A DNA stretch of 8,307 nucleotides from Caldilineaceae bacterium (GTDB lineage Bacteria; Chloroflexota; Anaerolineae; Caldilineales; Caldilineaceae). The notes under the pieces were generated by a model. That model ran no database searches, was not told the DNA's origin, and was given only the letters and a program-made list of their open reading frames with translations. Made by a program: the position numbers and the translations under genes. Where the stretch lies: positions 1 to 8,307 of the forward strand of contig JAAUPU010000086.1 of assembly GCA_012032975.1 (NCBI GenBank), in the 5' to 3' direction. Below, in pieces: positions 1 to 5,536 of the stretch. The stretch's first letter is position 1; every line of letters starts with the position of its first letter.

Positions 1-841
1 CAAACTCTCGCTCCGCATCGTCATGGTGCAACAGCAGGTTCAGGAATCCTCTGCCGCTCGACTCTGCGAACTTGAGCATTTCGATGTCGCCGTTGGAGTT
101 GCCAGCCGCCAAGATCGGATGGCGTCCGATCACATTCCAGATCTGGATCGGTTTGCCAGCGCCGTCATCGATCACATCCAACTCGGCCTGCTGTGCAATG
201 TAGGCCCCATGTTCGTCTTCCACGAAACGATACGCCACCGTGCTGCCAATGACCCGCTCGCGCGGAATGCCATATCGTTCATCGGCAAAGCCGCGCATGA
301 AGTCGCGCCCGCCGCCGGAGACGATGTAGCAGGTAAAGCCATTTGCCTCAAGAAAGCGGAGCAGCTCGACCATTGGCCGATAGATACAGGCACTGTACGG
401 CAAACCCAACGTGGGATGACGCTCTGTTTCCACAAAGGCCTTGGCCGCCGCCTCGACCTGGTCGACCCGCTGGTCCGCTGCAAGCGAGAGAATCCCCCGC
501 AGTAGAACGTGGAGATCGCTGTCATCTCCCTGGTAGTGTTTGGTCACCGCGCCGCCTAGCCAATCGAAGTCCTTCTCCCAGGCGGCCTGCCATGGCTGTT
601 GGCTTCGCAATGCAGGGTCGCGCTCGGCCTGGGCAGAAAGCCTGCGTAGCAGGTAGTCCAGTTGGATGTACATCGGCTTTTCGCACCAGAGCGTCCCATC
701 GTTGTCGAATACGGCGATTCGCTCGGGCGGCGGCACAAAGTCACTCCCGTTCGGTTCGACCACATTCTGGACAAAGTCCAGGATGGCCTGCCTGGTTGGA
801 GTATCGTTCCAACTTGGAAGCATGACAGCGTCTCTGTCCAT
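1..841 (-). CDS. HAD-superfamily hydrolase (phosphoserine-phosphatase-like), 3' end beyond the left edge
   Basis: The minus-strand frame stays open for 280 codons and leaves the window without a stop, so the C-terminus (probably only a few tens of residues, judged from the family) is missing. The HAD motifs are in order: motif I DNDGT at residues 46-50 (nucleophile D46, acid/base D48), motif II serine S175 in CYIVSGGGRDF, motif III lysine about K230, and motif IV GNSNGD at 247-252 with metal-binding D252. A cap-like helical segment lies between motifs I and II. There is no signal peptide or membrane segment, so it should be cytoplasmic and Mg-dependent, probably cleaving a phosphate monoester; the substrate is unknown. 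The start at 841 lies 7 bp after the sulfatase stop, which suggests translational coupling; neither it nor the alternative ATG at 823 has a strong Shine-Dalgarno. I recall proteins of this type with similar N-termini, but the pairing with a sulfatase is the main functional hint. Confidence 0.9.
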   Translation of the reverse strand, partial: MDRDAVMLPSWNDTPTRQAILDFVQNVVEPNGSDFVPPPERIAVFDNDGTLWCEKPMYIQLDYLLRRLSAQAERDPALRSQQPWQAAWEKDFDWLGGAVTKHYQGDDSDLHVLLRGILSLAADQRVDQVEAAAKAFVETERHPTLGLPYSACIYRPMVELLRFLEANGFTCYIVSGGGRDFMRGFADERYGIPRERVIGSTVAYRFVEDEHGAYIAQQAELDVIDDGAGKPIQIWNVIGRHPILAAGNSNGDIEMLKFAESSGRGFLNLLLHHDDAEREF

Positions 842-848
842 TTCTGGG

Positions 849-2327
849 CTAGTGTAGTCCGCTATCTGCGGCTTGCTGTGTCTTTTCGAGGATGCGATCC
901 AGGTTGAATGACCCTGGTTTCTGGCGGGGAGGGAACTCTGCGAACGACTGGATCTGCCCAGCGGTAAGCGCCATTGCCGGATAGAGCGCAAAGGCATGGT
1001 CGATCATCCATTCCCAGTACGAATTGGAATTTTCGTCAGCGCGCTCGAACGGGTCGCGGCGCAGGTTGAAAAGCTTGGGCATACGCAGGTCGACAAATGG
1101 TTCCGCCCAAAGTTGCATGGTCTTGGCCCGTTGCTCCGAATAGACCAACTTCCAATCGCCGACTCGGAGCGCAACGATCTTGCCGTCGTCATTGGTGTAG
1201 TAGAACCAGGTGCGGGGTGATTCTTCGCTTTCACCGCTCAGATAGGGAAGGATGTTGTAGCCGTCGATGTGGACGCGGAACGTCTTCTCCCCAGCCTGAT
1301 GGCCGGCCAGCAGCTTCTCCTTTACATCCGGCTCGCCGGCCGCAGCCACCAGCGTGGGCAGCCACTCCTGGTGGGTTACGATGCCGTTGAGCGTTTTGCC
1401 AGCCTCGAATTTCCCGGTCCAGCGCACGAAACAGGGCACCCGGTACGCGCCCTCCCAGTTGGAATTCTTCTCACTGCGCCAGGGAGTGATAGCGCCGTCA
1501 GGCCAGGTATTGTAGTGTGGGCCGTTGTCGGTCGAGTATTGGACAAGCGTATCCTCGGCGATCCCCAACTCATCCAGCAGATCGAGCAGTCGGCCCACGC
1601 TCATGTCGTGCAAGACCATCGCGTCGTTATAGAACCCCTGGCCGCTGAGACCGTTGGCCTCATCAGGAATATGGGTGCGGAAGTGCATGCGGGTTGAATT
1701 CCACCAGATAAAGAAAGGTTTGCCCTCGGCGTGCGCCTTCTTGATGAACTCGATGGTGCGATCGGTGACGTCGTCGTCGATGGTCTCCATGCGCTTCTTG
1801 GTCAATGGACCGGTGTCCTGGATGCGCCCATCGGCAAAGGAATGGATCACCCCGCGCGGGCGCGGCAACATCGACTCTGGCAGGTGATGGGGATAGTCCG
1901 GATTTTCTGGCTCCTCCTCGGCGTTGAGATGGTAGAGATTGCCATAGAATTCGTCAAAGCCGTGGTTGGAGGGCAGAAATACATCCTTGTCGCCTAGATG
2001 GTTTTTTCCAAACTGGCCAGTCACATAACCGTGTGGCTTGAGCAACTCGGCGATGGTGGGGTCTTCGGCCTGGAGCCCCACGTCCGCGCCGGGAAGGCCC
2101 ACCTTGGTCAGCCCCGTGCGAAGCGGGTTCTGACCAGTGATGAACGCAGCGCGGCCCGCTGTGCAACTCTGCTGGCCATAGTAGTCGGTGAACTCGATGC
2201 CTTCCTTGGCAATGCGGTCGATGTTGGGCGTGCGATAACCCATCGCGCCCCGGTTGTTGTGGCTGATGTTGTACCAGCCAATGTCGTCGCCCCAAAGGAT
2301 GAGGATGTTGGGTTTACCGTTTGGCAT
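849..2327 (-). CDS. Type I (formylglycine) sulfatase, arylsulfatase family, cytoplasmic
   Basis: This 492-residue protein has the alkaline-phosphatase-fold sulfatase signature. Metal-binding aspartates D14-D15 (WGDDIGW) are followed by the maturation motif C55-T-A-G-R59, in which C55 would be oxidised to formylglycine. Other active-site residues are K108 and H110 (GKNHLG), H215 (TRMHF), D267-N268 (STDNGPH) and K287 (SEKNSNWEGAYRVP). It should hydrolyse sulfate esters with Ca2+; the substrate cannot be read from sequence. No signal peptide is present, so it probably acts in the cytoplasm on an imported organosulfate. The motif is the CxAxR variant rather than CxPSR. No maturation enzyme (FGE or anSME) is encoded in the window. 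The start is supported by AGGAG at 2340-2336, 8 bp upstream. It is the first gene of an operon with the HAD hydrolase. Length and motif spacing look complete, and no frameshift is seen. Confidence 0.95.
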   Translation of the reverse strand: MPNGKPNILILWGDDIGWYNISHNNRGAMGYRTPNIDRIAKEGIEFTDYYGQQSCTAGRAAFITGQNPLRTGLTKVGLPGADVGLQAEDPTIAELLKPHGYVTGQFGKNHLGDKDVFLPSNHGFDEFYGNLYHLNAEEEPENPDYPHHLPESMLPRPRGVIHSFADGRIQDTGPLTKKRMETIDDDVTDRTIEFIKKAHAEGKPFFIWWNSTRMHFRTHIPDEANGLSGQGFYNDAMVLHDMSVGRLLDLLDELGIAEDTLVQYSTDNGPHYNTWPDGAITPWRSEKNSNWEGAYRVPCFVRWTGKFEAGKTLNGIVTHQEWLPTLVAAAGEPDVKEKLLAGHQAGEKTFRVHIDGYNILPYLSGESEESPRTWFYYTNDDGKIVALRVGDWKLVYSEQRAKTMQLWAEPFVDLRMPKLFNLRRDPFERADENSNSYWEWMIDHAFALYPAMALTAGQIQSFAEFPPRQKPGSFNLDRILEKTQQAADSGLH

Positions 2328-2369
2328 TCAGAGTTCTCCTTCTGTGATGTGACGTGCGTTTGCTTTGAG

Positions 2370-2385
2370 GGTTCAGAGCTGAACC
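2370..2385. promoter_or_regulatory. 16-bp palindrome in the sulfatase leader (possible operator or hairpin)
   Basis: GGTTCAGAGCTGAACC has perfect 7-bp arms around a 2-bp centre and lies 43-58 bp upstream of the sulfatase start codon. In DNA it has the form of a dimeric repressor site. In the transcript the centre is too tight for a full hairpin, so a DNA-binding role is more plausible. No regulator gene for it is identified here. Confidence 0.35.
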
Positions 2386-2594
2386 ATCCACTGCCAGGTT
2401 GACCGACCTCGTCTGCTGGCTGCCGCCGCGGATGCAGCTCTCTCTGTCGCCTGAATCGGCTTCACCATGTGCTGCCGACGGCTACGCATCCACAGCGCGG
2501 ACCAGTTGATACGAATCGTCCGCTCTCTTTCAATGAATTGCGATGACCCAGAGCTCCTTACGATGTGGCCAACCACCCAGCCAGACGACGCGAC

Positions 2595-2600
2595 ATTATA
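2595..2600 (-). promoter_or_regulatory. Candidate -10 box (TATAAT) for the sulfatase operon
   Basis: A consensus TATAAT reads on the minus strand in a locally AT-rich stretch about 270 bp before the sulfatase start. The hexamer at the ideal -35 distance (TCTGTA) is poor, so the promoter would need an activator or be weak. If used, the mRNA begins near 2588 and carries a leader of about 260 nt. Confidence 0.35.
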
Positions 2601-2634
2601 CCCTATGCAAATACTTTTACAGAGAACAAACCCA

Positions 2635-2663
2635 TCTATTCGTCCGCCGTGGACTTTTGTCAA
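2635..2663 (-). promoter_or_regulatory. Candidate sigma-70-like promoter, TTGACA - 17 bp - AATAGA
   Basis: A perfect TTGACA at 2663-2658 is followed at 17 bp by AATAGA at 2640-2635 (3 of 6 matches to TATAAT). The spacer contains the small inverted repeat GTCC-ACGGC-GGAC. It points at the sulfatase, as does the TATAAT box further downstream; which is real cannot be decided from sequence. Confidence 0.3.
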
Positions 2664-2764
2664 CCGGGCGTCATGTGGCTTGCTGCCATCTCCTGTTCCG
2701 CCTGGCGCGCAAAGATCACACCGGTCACGATGATGATCAGGTGGATGACGATTATCGTAGCTGC
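2660..2764 (-). pseudogene. Possible 3' remnant of a membrane-protein gene (34 codons)
   Basis: One minus-strand frame, open from just inside the inverted-repeat element to a TGA at 2662-2660, encodes a 17-residue hydrophobic run (TIIVIHLIIIVTGVIFA) followed by a charged tail (RQAEQEMAASHMTPG). This looks like a last transmembrane helix plus cytoplasmic tail. No ATG or ribosome binding site precedes it, and the upstream end coincides with the repeat-element arm, as expected if an insertion or rearrangement removed the rest of the gene. It could equally be chance, since a single short hydrophobic frame is weak evidence. Confidence 0.2.
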
Positions 2765-2977
2765 TCAACCTTTGCGAGAAACGTCCGCCGCGAATTTCAC
2801 GAAATCCAGTAATTCACGATTTTGCTCACGCGAAGCCGAGAAGACGCAAAATTGAACTGGGACGACTTCGCGTTTTTCGCGGCTTCGCGTGAGATCTGTA
2901 GAGATCCGTGAAGTACTCAATCAGACCAATTCTCTCGGTTCACGTCGTGAAATTCGTGGCAAGGATTGAGCAGTTAC
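2757..2977. repeat. Nested inverted-repeat element (MITE-like or large palindromic intergenic repeat)
   Basis: Three pairs of arms nest around one centre. Outer arms 2757-2775 and 2959-2977 match at 16 of 19 positions. Middle arms 2787-2802 and 2945-2960 match at 15 of 16. Inner arms 2825-2838 and 2880-2893 (CTCACGCGAAGCCG against its complement) match perfectly over 14 bp, and pairing extends imperfectly to 2844/2874. The left half carries about 11 extra bases between the outer and middle arms. The composition (TTCGCG, TTCACG) differs from the flanking DNA and no protein is encoded. It begins 20 bp after the cytochrome stop, so it could also act as a transcription-stopping structure. I see no clear target-site duplication. 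Confidence 0.6.
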
Positions 2978-2996
2978 CCTTGTCTTGGGTTGGGAT

Positions 2997-3985
2997 TCAC
3001 GGTGATGCGACCGGCGCTGTCAAGTAGGCATAGAGCGCGGCAAGATCGTCGTCTGTCATCCTCGATGCGTTCTGCCAGGGCATGCTCTCTGGGAAGGCCA
3101 CACCGTCGGGCTTGATGCCACTACGCATCGTTTCGAAAAACTGCTCCTGCGTGATCGCGCCGACAAAGGGACGCGGGTTGGGGATCGCGTCGCTGACCGA
3201 CGTGGCCGGCGATCCGGTCATGTCCGAGCCGTGACAGCCGCGGCATTCGCCAAAAGTCGCCACGTAGTTGCCATATTCGGCGGTGACGCCTTGAGCTGGC
3301 GCGACGATGCTCTCCGGCGCCGCGCGGCTGTCGGACCAAACATACCCGCGCCCAACATCGCCATGCCGACGAAGTTGAGCTTGTCGCCGGTAGGGCCACT
3401 GGTTTCCGCTGACGGCAACGAACGCAGGTAGGCGATGATGGCTTCGGTGTCGTCATCGCTCAACTGGTTGTAGGGCAGGAAGGCCATCAGTCCGAGGCGA
3501 TGCCCCTCCTTGTTGACGCCGTGGCGCAGGATGCGAAAGATCTCGCCGTCGCTATAGCCCGCCAATTTGCCGCCTGGCGTCAGGTTCTCTGCGATCATGT
3601 CGCCGATAAAGCCGAAACCCTCAGCTTGAGAGATGTTAAAACCGCCGCTGAGCGGATGCGCCTCGCTAGGTTCGCCGTTGGCGTCGACCGCGCCGTGGCA
3701 GCCAACACACGAAAGATTGACCAGATAGTCCCCGCGCGCGATCTGCTCTGGCGTCGCCGCTACTGCCAGTGCGGGTGCGTCCGGTACGCCGGGCCGAAAG
3801 CTGGCCATGAAGCCCTTCACGCCCCAAAACGAGACAAGGGCAAAGATCAGCGTGAGCAGGCCAGCAGCAATGCCTCCAGCGATCTTGACCCACATCCTTT
3901 TGGCGCGCACCGCTCGCCAGGTGAGCCATCCAAAAAGAAGAGCAAGTCCTATCACCAGCAGTAGGGACAAGAGCGGTACAGCCAT
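2997..3985 (-). CDS. Membrane-anchored diheme cytochrome c, interrupted by one frameshift
   Basis: With one base restored near 3334 this reads as a 329-residue protein. Two N-terminal membrane helices (about residues 4-22 and 35-58) anchor two cytochrome c domains facing outside. Heme 1 is at C93-V-G-C96-H97 with probable axial M168; heme 2 is at C248-R-G-C251-H252 with probable axial M302. Domain 1 (ARGDYLVNLSCVGCH, then LSDDDTEAIIAYLRSLP) resembles cytochrome subunits that take electrons from membrane-associated dehydrogenases; a role as an electron carrier to the respiratory chain is inferred. The start at 3985 is chosen over an in-frame ATG at 4063 because AGGAGA lies 8 bp upstream and the membrane helix follows directly. 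The frames break between the heme domains: without correction the upstream frame ends at 3218 and domain 2 is a separate frame, 3263-2997. No dehydrogenase or oxidase partner is encoded nearby. Confidence 0.85.
3328..3340 (-). other. Frameshift site in the cytochrome c gene (apparent -1)
   Basis: On the minus strand the sequence reads ATG TTT GGT CCG ACA; inserting one C (GGT CCC GAC AGC) gives MFGPDSRAAPES and joins the two heme domains in one frame. The break sits in a short C run next to GC-rich DNA. Loss of one base by sequencing or assembly is more likely than mutation, because both halves keep intact heme motifs. Confidence 0.75.
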
Positions 3986-4054
3986 TCTGGGATCTCCTTT
4001 TACCACCGTATGCAAGCGCTCGATGGATGCGCCTGCCGATATTTCGATGGGCTG

Positions 4055-4110
4055 GCCCGGCAAGTTATGCCATTTGTCCGGTCAAGGACCGTAAATGGCG
4101 CTTGCCGGGC
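4055..4110 (-). terminator. Strong hairpin after the RidA-like gene (terminator-like, no U run)
   Basis: The 56-nt segment folds from arms 4055-4064/4101-4110 (GCCCGGCAAG, 10 bp perfect), 4069-4075/4093-4099 (GCCATTT, 7 bp perfect) and a CGGTC/GACCG tip with a 3-nt loop, separated by small bulges. On the minus strand it begins 8 nt after the RidA-like stop codon and ends about 70 nt before the cytochrome start. No T tract follows on either strand, so it is not a canonical intrinsic terminator. It may be a non-canonical terminator or an mRNA-stabilising or processing structure. Confidence 0.5.
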
Positions 4111-4118
4111 AGTTGGTA

Positions 4119-4514
4119 TCAAGCGACCGCGGTCGCTTCCACTTCGACCATCATCTCTGGAAACGCAAGTCGGGCCACGCCAATCAGCGAACCGGTATGG
4201 CGGCAGCCAGCCTCGGCCAAGCGCACGATAAAGGTGTCGTAATTTTCAAAGAAGGCGTCTACATCGGTCGTGTAGATGTTCAGGCGAACGATATCGGCAA
4301 AGCTGAAATTCGAGTCGTGCAGCAATTTCTCCAGGTTGTCCAACGCCAGCGTGATCTGGCTGCGCATATCGCCCGGATGCACGGGCGCGCCCTGGGCGTC
4401 ATTGGCTGCTTGGCCGGAGCAGTAGAGTGTGCGCTCTACGCCGCTCACTTCGTTGGCCTGGACATATCCGAACTGTTCTTGCCAATCCCAAGGGTTGATT
4501 ATTTGCCGTTTCAT
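4119..4514 (-). CDS. Rid (YjgF/YER057c/UK114) family protein lacking the catalytic arginine
   Basis: The 131-residue product has the length and pattern of a Rid-fold subunit, which forms trimers. Recognisable blocks are YCSGQAANDAQG (31-42), the helix ITLALDNLEKLL, FADIVRLNIYTTDVD (72-86) and the C-terminal GVARLAFPEMMVEVEATAVA (112-131). In E. coli RidA, Arg105 seven residues before the VARL arginine binds the substrate carboxylate; here that position is G108 in the segment HTGSLIGVAR, while the glutamate strand (E124/E126) is kept. By family knowledge, members without this arginine are not expected to hydrolyse 2-aminoacrylate-type imines, so the role is unknown. GGAG lies 7 nt upstream of the ATG. 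The gap to the membrane-protein gene is 102 bp and to the cytochrome gene 133 bp, both containing hairpins. Confidence 0.9.
   Translation of the reverse strand: MKRQIINPWDWQEQFGYVQANEVSGVERTLYCSGQAANDAQGAPVHPGDMRSQITLALDNLEKLLHDSNFSFADIVRLNIYTTDVDAFFENYDTFIVRLAEAGCRHTGSLIGVARLAFPEMMVEVEATAVA
4121..4138. repeat. Perfect 18-bp palindrome at the end of the RidA-like gene
   Basis: AAGCGACCGCGGTCGCTT is self-complementary over all 18 bases. It encodes the last residues (ATAVA) and abuts the stop codon of the RidA-like gene. As RNA it can form a 7-bp stem with a CGCG loop, just before the larger 4055-4110 hairpin. Confidence 0.55.
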
Positions 4515-4549
4515 GTTCCCTCTCCATATTCAAGCTTGGACCAAAATCG

Positions 4550-4578
4550 ATGATTGATCGCTCTTGATCGTCTGACAA
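4550..4578 (-). promoter_or_regulatory. Candidate promoter for the RidA-like gene, TTGTCA - 17 bp - AATCAT
   Basis: TTGTCA (4578-4573, 5 of 6 matches to the -35 consensus) is spaced 17 bp from AATCAT (4555-4550, 4 of 6). Transcription would start near 4543, leaving a leader of about 29 nt before the ATG at 4514. It overlaps the 4559-4583 inverted repeat, which could be a regulatory overlap or a chance match. Confidence 0.3.
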
Positions 4579-4583
4579 GAGCG
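4559..4583 (-). terminator. Inverted repeat between the membrane-protein and RidA-like genes
   Basis: CGCTCTTG (4559-4566) pairs perfectly with CAAGAGCG (4576-4583) across a 9-nt loop. It lies about 34 nt after the membrane-protein stop codon on the minus strand and is followed by the moderately AT-rich ATCAATCATCGATTTT. It could be a weak terminator or an operator over the candidate RidA-like promoter. Confidence 0.4.
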
Positions 4584-4616
4584 TTGCCGGCGAAACGACC
4601 GACGAAACGGCCGGCG

Positions 4617-5174
4617 TCACGCTGGCTGAGCCGATGTCGAGACGCTCTTGATGAAAATCCAACCGAGCCAGCAGAGCCATACGACATAGAGCAGACCGAT
4701 GACCAGGTTGACCGCCTCGACTGTTTCCGTAGCGCCGGCAAACATAAATGGAAGCATGGCCAATGAAAGCGCTCCCATCAGCATCGCCAGAATGCCGACT
4801 CCATTGGGCAGCCGCGGGCTGCGCAGTGCCAACCAGCCAAGAAGCAGCGCGCCGACGCCATAACAGGCATTCAGGATCGGGATAAGCGGATTGCTCAGAT
4901 CGGACGGGTCTAAGAAGAGGCTTGCCACGACGCTGACACCCAGTAGCAGCACAGCACCGACGCTCAGGGCGAATGATTCGCCCCGGTGGATAAGAAAAAG
5001 CGCATAGAGCACCGCCAGAAACAGCAGCGAGCCAACCGCATAGGCCGTCGCGGCCAGGGGTGGCGGCGCACCGGTTGGGTCGCCGCCCATCCAAGCAACC
5101 ACAGACACGACATACAACAGCGCGCTGACAATAGCCGCACCACCGCAGTACCGCATGATCGATTGACTGTTCAC
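4617..5174 (-). CDS. Integral membrane protein with six predicted helices, function unknown
   Basis: Starting at GTG 5174 the product has 185 residues and six hydrophobic stretches (about 12-29, 41-62, 68-88, 98-117, 125-147, 153-175) joined by short loops, with a short polar tail (SVSTSAQPA). The frame is open back to an ATG at 5237, but the GTG is preferred because AAAGGAGA lies 5 nt before it, much like the cytochrome gene's site; ATG 5156 is a less likely alternative. I do not recognise the family. No catalytic or transport motif stands out; the loop GGDPTGAPPP and the segment LFLDPSDLSNPLIPILNACYG are its most distinctive parts. It follows the small-protein gene after 64 bp, suggesting co-transcription, and precedes the RidA-like gene. 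No frameshift is apparent. Confidence 0.8.
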   Translation of the reverse strand: MNSQSIMRYCGGAAIVSALLYVVSVVAWMGGDPTGAPPPLAATAYAVGSLLFLAVLYALFLIHRGESFALSVGAVLLLGVSVVASLFLDPSDLSNPLIPILNACYGVGALLLGWLALRSPRLPNGVGILAMLMGALSLAMLPFMFAGATETVEAVNLVIGLLYVVWLCWLGWIFIKSVSTSAQPA

Positions 5175-5238
5175 GTTGATCTCCTTTTCTGATTGATTCG
5201 CGATCCTCACACCCAATTCACGGTTCACAATTTGCACT

Positions 5239-5451
5239 TCACACTTCAGAATTTTCTTCCTGTTCCTCCATCCAACTCTGTAGATGCACGATCAGCTGCG
5301 GCAGCGTGACAAAGCCAACCCGTTCGCCCGTCTGGGTGTTTTCCAGACTCAAACGCCAGCGAACGGGGCCTGGTCGGTCGGTTTGCTGCCGAAGACCCAA
5401 TACGAAAAATGTGTACGTTGCCGACTCTGTCTTGCTTCGTGAGTGTGACAT
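5239..5451 (-). CDS. Small conserved-type hypothetical protein (70 residues)
   Basis: The 70-residue product is hydrophilic and mixed alpha/beta in character: a strand-like TYTFFVLGLRQQ, then VRWRLSLENTQTGERVGFVTLPQLIVHLQSWMEEQEE. The pattern of a tryptophan strand, a 'TGE' turn, a 'GF' strand and a closing amphipathic helix resembles short proteins I associate with Chloroflexota genomes, often near large regulators; this is recall, not a search. Function is unknown. No Shine-Dalgarno precedes the ATG at 5451, and that ATG lies inside the TGACA-TT-TGTCA palindrome, so the true start or mode of translation is uncertain. It is divergent from the regulator at 5537 and upstream of the membrane-protein gene on the same strand. 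The overlapping frame 5246-5458 is judged spurious. Confidence 0.6.
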   Translation of the reverse strand: MSHSRSKTESATYTFFVLGLRQQTDRPGPVRWRLSLENTQTGERVGFVTLPQLIVHLQSWMEEQEENSEV

Positions 5452-5462
5452 TTGTCATGACA
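5446..5462. promoter_or_regulatory. Overlapping TGACA/TGTCA palindromes, candidate operator of the divergent promoter
   Basis: TGACATTTGTCA (5446-5457, 5-bp arms) and TGTCATGACA (5453-5462, perfect 10-bp palindrome) share one half-site, giving three alternating half-sites. They cover the start codon of the small-protein gene on one side and the candidate -35 box of the regulator gene on the other. Binding here could repress both directions. Confidence 0.5.
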
Positions 5463-5486
5463 GCCTTGAGGGTTTGGTGCTATACT
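5457..5486 (+). promoter_or_regulatory. Candidate promoter of the SARP-like regulator, ATGACA - 18 bp - TATACT
   Basis: ATGACA (5457-5462) and TATACT (5481-5486) each match the sigma-70 consensus at 5 of 6 positions with 18-bp spacing. Transcription would begin near 5493, about 45 nt before the ATG at 5537. On the opposite strand TTGGCC-17-TATAGC overlaps the same place and could serve the small-protein gene, though it is weaker (4 of 6 each). Confidence 0.45.
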
Positions 5487-5536
5487 TTGCACATCCTGAC
5501 AGGCCAACGTTTAGAGATCATTTATTGGATTGCGCA

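Larger units (their letters stand above)
2328..2996. other. Gene-poor intergenic region between sulfatase and cytochrome genes
   Basis: About 670 bp without a convincing intact gene. From the cytochrome side it holds a nested inverted-repeat element (2757-2977), a short hydrophobic peptide frame that may be a gene remnant (2764-2660, minus), two promoter-like signals pointing at the sulfatase (a TTGACA box at 2663-2658 and a TATAAT box at 2600-2595), a leader of roughly 260 nt, and a 16-bp palindrome (2370-2385). Open frames on both strands here (for example 131 codons at 2768-2373, minus) lack a ribosome binding site, family character and coherent composition, so I do not call them genes. 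Confidence 0.7.

Noticed and set aside
23..505. Plus-strand open frame of 160 codons over the HAD gene
   Set aside because: It is antisense to a frame with all four HAD motifs and shows no family character of its own.
2373..2768. Minus-strand open frame of 131 codons before the sulfatase
   Set aside because: No ribosome binding site, arginine/serine-rich unstructured composition, and it runs through probable promoter boxes and the edge of the repeat element.
2825..2893. CRISPR array or tRNA-like structure suggested by repeated TTCGCG/TTCACG words
   Set aside because: The repeats are inverted rather than regularly spaced direct repeats, and no cloverleaf or CCA end can be built.
4399..5094. 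Minus-strand open frame of 231 codons overlapping the membrane-protein and RidA-like genes
   Set aside because: It is a shadow frame: cysteine/arginine-rich and without hydrophobic periodicity, while the alternative frames encode clean helices and a Rid fold.
5175..5237. ATG start at 5237 for the membrane protein
   Set aside because: The GTG at 5174 has an AAAGGAGA site at proper distance; the extra 21 residues are polar and cover repetitive TTCAC-type intergenic sequence.
5175..5238. Tandem TTCAC-like words (ATTCACGG TTCACAA TTTGCACTTCAC) as a repeat element
   Set aside because: They are too short and irregular to call; they may be degenerate intergenic sequence.
5306..5536. N-terminal extension of the regulator to an ATG at 5306
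   Set aside because: The 77 extra residues are basic and unstructured, cross the divergent promoter and are antisense to the small-protein gene; the winged helix begins at 5537.
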